Assembly: GCA_025800395.1 (NCBI GenBank)
Contig: JAOXRU010000108.1
Location: 1-45,384 of the forward strand
Origin: Flavobacteriaceae bacterium
GTDB taxonomy: Bacteria; Bacteroidota; Bacteroidia; Flavobacteriales; Flavobacteriaceae
Direction: 5' to 3'
Length of the DNA stretch: 45,384 nt
The translations under genes and the position numbers were made by a program. Of the stretch, positions 1 through 6,714 are shown piece by piece; within the stretch, counting starts at the first letter, position 1; each line of letters opens with the position of its first letter. Below the pieces are notes generated by a model. That model ran no database searches. It was not told where the DNA came from and worked only from the letters and a program-made list of their open reading frames with translations.

Positions 1-117
1 GAGTATTTTTTTGCATCAGAGCACATGAGAAGTTATGTCTTAAATACAGCTAATGGATGAAAACAACTCATCTAAACACAAACAATTACCCAAAAACAAA
101 GAAACTCAAAATTATAA

Positions 118-360
118 GGGGCTTTTTGGAGTGGACTCAATTTTCAATCCTATAAAGGATCTGAACTTACATATTTTGGAAATGGCAAAATTGTATGTCT
201 TCGGTTTCCAGTAGTCAAACCTTTTGATAAACGCGTAAAGGGAAAATCTGGTTTTTATTATTTATATAATAATGATAATAAAGTTATTTTTTTATTTATT
301 TACCTCTACGCCCACAAAGACAAGCAACAAAATGGTTTGTATTTGGAGATGATAAAATAG
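118..360 (+). pseudogene. Decayed 3' remnant of the tandem secreted-protein family
   Basis: An open frame with no start codon encodes about 80 residues that match the C-terminal quarter of the three intact genes downstream. Shared landmarks are FQ..K.....F.NGK, then FDKR..., a YYLY block, KDK.Q.G and a final L/HLE. The same frame upstream carries stops at 58-60, 73-75 and 115-117, so the 5' part has decayed. The match is clearly more distant than the intact copies are to each other, so this is an older member of the family. It ends 5 bp before the next gene. Bases 1-117 hold no gene that I can support. Confidence 0.7.
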
Positions 361-365
361 ATACT

Positions 366-1439
366 GTGCTAAAGAAGTTATTTATGAGATTGTTAGGGGT
401 TAGTTTATTTGTTGTTTTTGGGTGCTATAGCCTTATATGTTGTGGCCAGACAGACACCAACAAAACAACAGTTAGCACTATGACAACATTCGACAAAGAG
501 GCCTATATCCAACGGCTGGTGAAGGCCGTAAAGTTCTACCCCAAACAACCCATGTACTATTTACGCATCGCCCAACACAATTGTACTTACGAAATACTGG
601 TAAATGACAAGCCAGTTACCGAGAATTTTTCATTGGATGTGATGGCCTCCGCTTCAGAGATCAATAGGGCCATCCTAAAGACGGGTTGGCAGACCATTAC
701 TTATCGATTATACCCCATAGAGGACCTCATCCAAAAAGCCTATGGGGAGGGAGAATATATTAAAACCCTGTTGGGAAATACCAGCATCAAAATAGATATC
801 ACCCGTATAGACGATCTGATCACCTACCAGAGCATGTCTGAAGAACGCACCATACAGACGCATACTAGCGCTATAGACCCAAAGACCAAGCTGTTTGTGG
901 GCAATGGAAAACCGTATTATGAACATACCTTTACATTTTATGCCCGAGTGCCCTACGAAATAGAAGGCTGGTCTAATGCCATCGATTTACGCAAGTTGGA
1001 TCGAAAAAAACTGCGTGCTGCCGTGCACCAAAAGTATCTGGAGATACAAAAATGGTATGAACAAGAGGATGTTGCCAAGATCATGGCGCAGAATTACCAT
1101 GGAATAGAACGACTTGTGCATAGCGAATATCGGGATGAAAAGTACATACGCGAAGTGGTAGACGATTATATGGAAGCCATTTTTAAGCCTAACAAACGGT
1201 TTCAGCCTTTAAAAGATTATAAGATGGTATTTTATAATGATGGGAAATCTGTATTACTTTGGCATCCGAATTTGATAGAAAAACCAGATTTGGATAAGCG
1301 TTTGGCGAATAACGCAGCTTTGTACTATTTGTATACCAAACCCATTGGCAATATCCGGGTACGTTTTTTGGGCATCTTTTTATCCATCCCTAAGGACAAG
1401 CACCAAAAAGGAGCGTTTCATTTGGAATATATGCATTAA
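366..1439 (+). CDS. Secreted protein of unknown function, tandem paralogue 1
   Basis: I do not recognise the family. A hydrophobic leader (about residues 1-27, ending ICCGQ) indicates export; a Cys after FVVFG could be a weak lipobox, but SPI cleavage is equally likely. The mature part is about 330 residues with no membrane segment. It starts with FDKEAYIQRL and is rich in short beta-like stretches (CTYEILVND, TYRLYPIEDL, YYEHTFTFYARVPYEIEGW), then a charged helical stretch and a C-terminal FLGIFLSIPKDK..KG block. The start is GTG at 366; an ATG at 384 would also leave a full leader. This copy has its own leader, unlike copies 2 and 3, but from base 486 its body aligns without gaps to theirs. 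Confidence 0.8.
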   Translation: MLKKLFMRLLGVSLFVVFGCYSLICCGQTDTNKTTVSTMTTFDKEAYIQRLVKAVKFYPKQPMYYLRIAQHNCTYEILVNDKPVTENFSLDVMASASEINRAILKTGWQTITYRLYPIEDLIQKAYGEGEYIKTLLGNTSIKIDITRIDDLITYQSMSEERTIQTHTSAIDPKTKLFVGNGKPYYEHTFTFYARVPYEIEGWSNAIDLRKLDRKKLRAAVHQKYLEIQKWYEQEDVAKIMAQNYHGIERLVHSEYRDEKYIREVVDDYMEAIFKPNKRFQPLKDYKMVFYNDGKSVLLWHPNLIEKPDLDKRLANNAALYYLYTKPIGNIRVRFLGIFLSIPKDKHQKGAFHLEYMH

Positions 1440-1443
1440 GATT

Positions 1444-2472
1444 ATGAAAAAGAGTTGGTATCTATTATGGTTTTGCAGTTGTGCGGTCTTGTTTGGGCAG
1501 GATGCGGGTGGCACAAGTACATTCGACAAAGAGGCCTATGTCCAACGGCTGTTAAAAGCCGTAAAGTTCTACCCCAAACAGCCCATGTACTATTTGCGCA
1601 TCGGCCAACACAATTGCACTTACGAAATACTGGTAAATGGGGAACCGGTTACCGAGAATTTTTCATTGGATGTGATGGCCTCCGCTACAGAGATTAATAG
1701 GGCCATCCTAAAGACGGGTTGGCAGACCCTTACCTATCGCTTATACCCCATAGAGGACCTGATCCAAAAAGCCTATGGGGTGGGGGAATATATCAAAACC
1801 CTTTTGGGAAATACCAGCATCAAAATAGACATCACCCGTATAGACGATCTGATCACCTACCAGAGCATGTCTGAAGAACGCACCATACAGACACATACCA
1901 GTGCTATAGATCCAAATACCAAGCTTTTTGTGGGCAATGGAAAACCGTATTATGAACATACCTTTACATTTTATGCCCGAGTACCCTACGAAATAGAAGG
2001 CTGGTCTAATGCCATCGATTTGCGCAAGCTAGATCAAAAAAAACTGCGTGCTGCCGTGCACCAAAAGTATCTGGAGACACAAAAATGGTATGAACAAGAG
2101 GATGCTGCCAAGATCATGGCACAAGAATTTTATTGTATAGCACGACTTGTGCATAGCGAATATCGAGATGAAAAGTACATACGCAAACTGGTAGATGATT
2201 ATGTGGAAGCCATTTTTATACCAAACAAACGCTTTCAGCCTTTAAAAGATTATAAATTGGTATTTTATAATGAAGGGAGATCGCTACAAGCATGGCATCC
2301 CAAATTATTGGAAAAACCAGATTTGGATAAGCGTTTGGCGAATCGACCTGCTTTGTACTATTTGTATACCAAACCCAATGGCAATATCCGGGTGCGGTTT
2401 TTGGGTGTCTTTTTTTCCATCCCCAAGGACAAACACCAAAAAGGGGAGTTTCATTTGGAATATACGCGTTAA
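1444..2472 (+). CDS. Secreted protein of unknown function, tandem paralogue 2
   Basis: This is a 342-residue exported protein of the same unrecognised family. I chose the ATG at 1444 because it gives a clean leader (MKKSWYLLWFCSCAVLFGQ, probable cleavage before Q or D) shared exactly with copy 3 and the orphan leader at 3510. A longer frame from 1345 would overlap copy 1 and place the leader internally. The gene begins 4 bp after the stop of copy 1, so co-transcription is likely. The body differs from copies 1 and 3 mainly near the C-terminus (EFYCIARL, YNEGRSLQAWHP), while the middle is almost identical. No catalytic motif is visible. Confidence 0.85.
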   Translation: MKKSWYLLWFCSCAVLFGQDAGGTSTFDKEAYVQRLLKAVKFYPKQPMYYLRIGQHNCTYEILVNGEPVTENFSLDVMASATEINRAILKTGWQTLTYRLYPIEDLIQKAYGVGEYIKTLLGNTSIKIDITRIDDLITYQSMSEERTIQTHTSAIDPNTKLFVGNGKPYYEHTFTFYARVPYEIEGWSNAIDLRKLDQKKLRAAVHQKYLETQKWYEQEDAAKIMAQEFYCIARLVHSEYRDEKYIRKLVDDYVEAIFIPNKRFQPLKDYKLVFYNEGRSLQAWHPKLLEKPDLDKRLANRPALYYLYTKPNGNIRVRFLGVFFSIPKDKHQKGEFHLEYTR

Positions 2473-2476
2473 GCCT

Positions 2477-3505
2477 ATGAAAAAGAGTTGGTATCTATTA
2501 TGGTTTTGCAGTTGTGCGGTCTTGTTTGGGCAGGATGCGGGTGGCACAAGTACATTCGACAAAGAGGCCTATGTCCAACGACTGGTACAGGCCGTAAAGT
2601 TCTATCCCAAACAACCCATGTATTATTTGCGTATTGGCCAACACAATTGCACTTACGAAATACTGGTGAATGACAAGCCAGTTACCGAGAATTTTTCTTT
2701 GGATGTGATGGCCTCCGCTTCAGAGATCAATAGGGCGATCCTAAAGACGGGTTGGCAGACCCTTACTTATCGTTTATACCCCATAGAGGACCTGATCCAA
2801 AAAGCCTATGGGGAAGGAGAATTTATCAAAACCCTGCTGGGAAATACCAGCATCACAATAGACATCACCCGTATAGACGATCTGATCACCTACCAGAGCA
2901 TGTCTGAAGAACGCACCATACAGACGCATACCAGTGCTATAGATCCAAAGACCAAGCTGTTTGTGGGTAATGGAAAACCGTATTATGAACATACCTTTAC
3001 ATTTTATGCCCGAGTACCCTACGAAATAGAAGGCTGGTCTCATGCCATCGATTTACGTAAGTTGGATCGAAAAAAACTGCGTGCTGCCGTGCACCAAAAG
3101 TATCTGGAGATACAAAAATGGTATGAACAAGAGGATGCTGCTAAGATCATGGAGCAGAATTACCATGTAATAGAACGACTTGTGCATAGCGAATATCGGG
3201 ATGAAAAGTACATACGTGAAGTGGTAGACGACTATATGGCATCCATATTTAGGCCTAATAAACGGTTTCAGCCTTTAAAAGATTATAAGATGGTATTTTA
3301 TAATGATGGAAAATCTGTGCTGCTTTGGCATCCGAGTTTGATAGAAAAACCAGATTTGGATAAGCGATTGGCGAATAACGCCGCTTTGTATTATTTGCAT
3401 ACCAAACCCAATGGCAATATTCGGGTGCAGTTTTTGGGCATCTTTTTATCCATCTCTAAGGACAAGCACCAAAAAGGAGCGTTTCATTTGGAATATACGC
3501 GTTAA
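2477..3505 (+). CDS. Secreted protein of unknown function, tandem paralogue 3
   Basis: This third intact copy has 342 residues and starts exactly 1033 bp after copy 2, four bases past the copy 2 stop. The leader is identical to that of copy 2, whereas the C-terminal third follows copy 1 (NYH.IERL, YNDGKSVLLWHP, LANNAALYYL). It is therefore a mosaic of its neighbours. The frame remains open upstream to 2270, but the ATG at 2477 is the start that gives the leader. Secretion is supported by the leader; the function is unknown. The family has no C-terminal type IX sorting domain that I can see, so a periplasmic or surface location is undecided. Confidence 0.85.
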   Translation: MKKSWYLLWFCSCAVLFGQDAGGTSTFDKEAYVQRLVQAVKFYPKQPMYYLRIGQHNCTYEILVNDKPVTENFSLDVMASASEINRAILKTGWQTLTYRLYPIEDLIQKAYGEGEFIKTLLGNTSITIDITRIDDLITYQSMSEERTIQTHTSAIDPKTKLFVGNGKPYYEHTFTFYARVPYEIEGWSHAIDLRKLDRKKLRAAVHQKYLEIQKWYEQEDAAKIMEQNYHVIERLVHSEYRDEKYIREVVDDYMASIFRPNKRFQPLKDYKMVFYNDGKSVLLWHPSLIEKPDLDKRLANNAALYYLHTKPNGNIRVQFLGIFLSISKDKHQKGAFHLEYTR

Positions 3506-3509
3506 GTTT

Positions 3510-3608
3510 ATGAAAAAGAGTTGGTATCTATTATGGTTTTGCAGTTGTGCGGTCTTGTTTGGGCAGAGGGTTGTTTCTAGGATATTTAAAAAAATGATAG
3601 ATTTCTGA
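3510..3608 (+). pseudogene. Orphan leader of a fourth tandem copy, body lost
   Basis: The first 19 codons are identical to the leader of copies 2 and 3, including the bases up to the GGGCAG at 3561-3566. The sequence then departs abruptly and reads 13 unrelated codons to a TGA. The mature body is missing, so this looks like the 5' stub of a deleted fourth copy, one full period downstream of copy 3. It could still make a 32-residue exported peptide, but nothing suggests selection for the tail. Confidence 0.75.
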
Positions 3609-3688
3609 TATAATTATACAGATAAATCCTTATTTTTACAACTGCTACAGCTATAACTTCCTAACACTTTAAATAACAGAGGAAGTAT

Positions 3689-4420
3689 ATGGCAAACACA
3701 GAACAAACCAATATTCGAATTAATTATAGCAAGTACGAGGTAGACGAATTATCTGAAACCATTGCGGATGCCATATTTTTTCCTTTATATATAGGTAAGG
3801 TCTTGCTACAAAACAGTTTATTGTTGGCCGGCATACTTATTGTTTTAGCATGTTATGTTTCCCAGGGGATTTGGGGAGCTAGTTTGTACTATTTTTTGTG
3901 TTATACCGTCAGTATTCCAAGTCTATTGCTTTTTAGTGTCATCCGATTGTTTACTACCATACGCAACGATCTCAATAAGGTTTTCGATATTGCGATAGAC
4001 ACCACTAAATTTGTCTATGATGACAGTAAGAAATTGCGCCAGCAGCGAAAGGCCAAGGTGCCCCTCAAGCAGTCCTTTACAGATGTGTTTAAAGGGGTCT
4101 CCCTTTTTGTGATTCGACCCTCTCTTAAGCGTGTGCTACATAAACGATTGCGGATTTTTGCCTACCCATTAAGCTGGATCATCGATGGGATATTTCGATT
4201 TGTTTTTCTTAGAAAAACGCCTGAATTTCATGTGCAAACCGATAACAATGATAAGATCGAAGTATATCTCGATAAGATGGATCATAAAATAAGCAGTAAA
4301 TCCAATTGGATCAGCAATGCTACTTTTGGTCTGCTGAAGTTCCCTTTTCGTCTGGTACTGTTTTTCTATGCTTGTTGCAACTTTTTTTTGATTTATGTGT
4401 TCACCCTTTTAATTTATTAA
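3689..4420 (+). CDS. Polytopic membrane protein of unknown function
   Basis: This is a 243-residue protein with hydrophobic segments near residues 35-58, 63-88 and 213-243, and a basic, amphipathic middle (RQQRKAKVPLKQ, LKRVLHKRLRIF). I do not recognise the family. It starts with ATG at 3689 and its stop lies 4 bp before the LemA-type frame, which is coupled to the DUF3137 gene, so all three are probably one transcript. The hydrophobic C-terminus sits where a normal LemA would have its membrane anchor. An ancestral fusion, or provision of the membrane anchor in trans, is possible but only inference. Confidence 0.75.
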   Translation: MANTEQTNIRINYSKYEVDELSETIADAIFFPLYIGKVLLQNSLLLAGILIVLACYVSQGIWGASLYYFLCYTVSIPSLLLFSVIRLFTTIRNDLNKVFDIAIDTTKFVYDDSKKLRQQRKAKVPLKQSFTDVFKGVSLFVIRPSLKRVLHKRLRIFAYPLSWIIDGIFRFVFLRKTPEFHVQTDNNDKIEVYLDKMDHKISSKSNWISNATFGLLKFPFRLVLFFYACCNFFLIYVFTLLIY

Positions 4421-4424
4421 TCGC

Positions 4425-4934
4425 ATGATTTGGACTTATAACCGTATCGTAAAAAACAAAAATAATATGCAGTTTGCGCTTAAGAATATCGATGTGCAAC
4501 TCAAAAATCGACATGATGCCTTGCCTAATATAGTTGCAACAGTGCAACAATTGATGGCACACGAAACAGAATTACACACAAAAATCAGTGCCTTGCGCCA
4601 GCAAAATTTTGCAACTGTGGCCTCCAGTGAAGGTCTTATCCAATAAAAACATATATCGACCACTCTGGGACAATTGCACTTGCAAATGGAGGCCTATCCA
4701 GAGTTGAAATCCAATGAAAGCGCCATGCATCTACAACGTAGTATCAACGAATGGAACGAACAAATAGCCGCAGCCCAGCGCAACTACAATGCCATGGTAT
4801 TGCAATACAATAATAGTATTGCTGTTTTTCCCAACAATATATTGGCGAGCATATTTGGTTTTCGTAGGCAGAACTATCTCGATATAATAGAAGAAGAACG
4901 AGAAAATCCAAACATAAAGAAGCTATTCTCATGA
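4425..4934 (+). pseudogene. lemA: LemA family gene interrupted by an in-frame TAA
   Basis: The two halves are in the same frame, separated by TAA at 4644-4646. The first gives WTYNRIVKNKN, IDVQLKNRHDALPNIVATV and AHETELH, the LemA N-terminal helices. The second gives MEAYPELKSNESAMHLQ, a YN..V..YNN..A.FP..I.AS.FGF block and the YL..EE motif, the LemA C-terminus. Sequence just after the stop (TTLGQLHLQ) still fits the family, so one substitution explains the break. LemA proteins usually begin with a transmembrane helix. Here the frame starts directly at the tyrosine of the YN motif, with a stop 15 bp upstream, so no anchor is encoded. The end overlaps the DUF3137 start by ATGA. A sequencing error cannot be excluded. 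Confidence 0.8.
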
Positions 4935-5977
4935 CTAACGAGCAATTAGAAGGTTACTTCCATATGTTGCAAGACCAGTGCAAGAACATCTTACCGCCAA
5001 AACGTATCGTTCCTACCTGGCTGGCGATTCTGGTTTATTTTAGCACCCCCGTGGTGTTGGTATTAAGCTTGTTACTTTGGATTTTTTCTTTAGACATCAA
5101 GTGGTTTTTCTACAGCTGGTTTGCCTTACTAGCTTTTACTATTTATTCGGGTTATCAGTATAAAAGAAAACGAAACGCTTATAAGCAAACCAAGCTGGAT
5201 TATTTCCATTTTAAAGCCAATGTGTTGCCCAATATAGCCAAGCGTGTCTATCCGAATATTCGACATCATACCAAGCAAAAAGTGCCGGATAAATTGTTGG
5301 CCCAATCGATATTGTTTGAGAATAACTTGATGGTTTTTAACAATGAGGTAATCGGAGAAGATTTTTTTGAAGGAAAGTTAGATGGCGTTAATTTTTGTTT
5401 TTTTGAAGCCCAACAGACCAATTATGGTTACAATCTACAACGTGGATTTTGGCAAATTGTATGGACAGCCGTAATGTTACGTTCTGAGTGGGATGTGGAA
5501 CCCATATCCACTGCTGGTGAGTTTGATGGTTTTAACGGGTTTTTTCTTCATGCCGATTTTCATAAAACAGTCCATGGTAAAGTGTATGTACAACACAAAT
5601 CTCTGAAAAACATCCTAAAGAATACCTTCATAAAACCAGAAGGACTAGAGAGAGTGAAGATGGTTCATCCCCGACTTTCCGATGGCTATATGGTGTGGGC
5701 TAGCGATAACCAATTGGCACAGTATGTTTTGGATGATGCCCTGGTAGAAGCCATTGATAATATACGTAAAATGGTAGGCACCAAATTACAGCTATCTTTC
5801 TCTAAAGGGATGCTTTTTATGAGCATTCCAAAAGAAAAGAACTTTTTCGAAAATATTCATATTCACCCAAAACATATCGAAGCCAATACCCTTGACGGAC
5901 TACAAAATGAACTAGAAGCGATTAAGACCATCATGGCTACCCTTCGATTGAATAATAGGATTTGGTCTAAGAAGTAG
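4931..5977 (+). CDS. DUF3137 family membrane protein
   Basis: This is a 348-residue protein with two adjacent membrane helices (about residues 29-53 and 55-73). A large soluble domain follows, with the DUF3137 hallmarks: an early VFN.EVIGEDFFEGKLDGV.F strand region, a GFNGFFLHADF strand, then VHPRLSDGYMVWASDNQLAQYVL and LSFSKGMLFMSIP near the C-terminus. DUF3137 genes are commonly found next to lemA, as here, where ATGA overlap suggests translational coupling. The exact function is unknown; the family is thought to act at the envelope. If the upstream TAA is real, coupling would depend on re-initiation within lemA. Confidence 0.85.
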   Translation: MTNEQLEGYFHMLQDQCKNILPPKRIVPTWLAILVYFSTPVVLVLSLLLWIFSLDIKWFFYSWFALLAFTIYSGYQYKRKRNAYKQTKLDYFHFKANVLPNIAKRVYPNIRHHTKQKVPDKLLAQSILFENNLMVFNNEVIGEDFFEGKLDGVNFCFFEAQQTNYGYNLQRGFWQIVWTAVMLRSEWDVEPISTAGEFDGFNGFFLHADFHKTVHGKVYVQHKSLKNILKNTFIKPEGLERVKMVHPRLSDGYMVWASDNQLAQYVLDDALVEAIDNIRKMVGTKLQLSFSKGMLFMSIPKEKNFFENIHIHPKHIEANTLDGLQNELEAIKTIMATLRLNNRIWSKK

Positions 5978-6078
5978 AAACTTTTTTTATCAGCATTCGA
6001 CCCTTATTGCTTAGCGGAAATCAATCTGGATTTAAATTTAGATAAGCCCCGACCGTAAAGAAAATTCACAAATTTTCT

Positions 6079-6594
6079 CTAAAGCAACAGCATGATAATA
6101 GCCAAAACCAGTCCACCTACCGCAAAATAAGCACCTTTTTTAAACAAAGGGGTCTTGATGGGGTACATCACAAAGGCAGATATGGCAAAAAACAGTAGTG
6201 CCAAACCAAAGAAGATGTTGAGGTAATACAAGGGACTAGAGGTAGTGGCCTTGTGCAAATCGATTAGTTTACCCAAGATTAACGGATAGCGTTTGGTGGT
6301 ATGTATCGCTTCCCCAGTTTGCAGGTTGTAAGTACCCGATTCGAAATAGGCAATATTTGCTTGTAAAGAATCTATTTTAAAGCGTTTAATTTTTAGTGCT
6401 TTTCCTAGGGCATTGGCATCCAAATTAGCCTCCAATTGCAGTTTTTGGGTTTCTTTTATTTTAAAGGTATCTGTTTTGCGGAAGATCAGTACGATACCAC
6501 TAAGGGCGTAGATCATCATGATACCTGCTAGGAAGAACCCAAGATTTCTATGCCAAGTTCTTGCGGTCATAGATAAGTTATTGTTTCTTTTCAT
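6079..6594 (-). CDS. PepSY-associated transmembrane protein
   Basis: The protein has 171 residues from the ATG at 6594. A longer frame starts at 6684, but its extra residues look untranslated, and MKRNNNLSMTARTWHRN is the usual family N-terminus. Three hydrophobic segments are visible: after WHRNLGFF, after the LHKATTSSPLYYLN stretch, and at the extreme C-terminus. A soluble PepSY-like loop with a YNLQTGE.IHTTKRYP segment lies between the first two. Such proteins accompany TonB receptors and are often tied to iron uptake or iron reduction at the inner membrane. The gene follows the TonB receptor gene on the same strand after 120 bp, so they probably form an operon. Confidence 0.8.
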   Translation of the reverse strand: MKRNNNLSMTARTWHRNLGFFLAGIMMIYALSGIVLIFRKTDTFKIKETQKLQLEANLDANALGKALKIKRFKIDSLQANIAYFESGTYNLQTGEAIHTTKRYPLILGKLIDLHKATTSSPLYYLNIFFGLALLFFAISAFVMYPIKTPLFKKGAYFAVGGLVLAIIMLLL

Positions 6595-6714
6595 GGTATA
6601 TGTTTTTAGGAATATAATATAACATTTATTGGTGTAACTATAGGTAATGTTCTTATAAATGGCTATGGGCGCAACGATTTGCACCCATATACATTTTGTT
6701 CGTTTAGAAAAAGA

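Larger units (their letters stand above)
486..3566 (+). repeat. Tandem repeat array, 1033-bp unit, about three units
   Basis: The sequence ATTCGACAAAGAGGCCTAT recurs at 488, 1521 and 2554, and the ATGAAAAAGAGTTGG leader start at 1444, 2477 and 3510; every interval is exactly 1033 bp. Homology begins near 486 inside copy 1 and ends at 3566, just after the leader of the fourth copy. The unit therefore spans the body of one gene plus the leader of the next. No indel separates the units. This is what unequal crossing-over between adjacent paralogues would leave. Confidence 0.9.

Noticed and set aside
1345..1443. Long in-frame extension upstream of paralogue 2 (similarly 2270-2476 for paralogue 3 and 3411-3509 for the orphan leader)
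   Set aside because: The extensions overlap the preceding copy in another frame and would bury the signal peptide; they arise from the repeat itself.
486..3566. CRISPR or phase-variable repeat locus
   Set aside because: The repeats are gene-length with coding content and there are no spacers, recombinase genes or inverted recombination sites.
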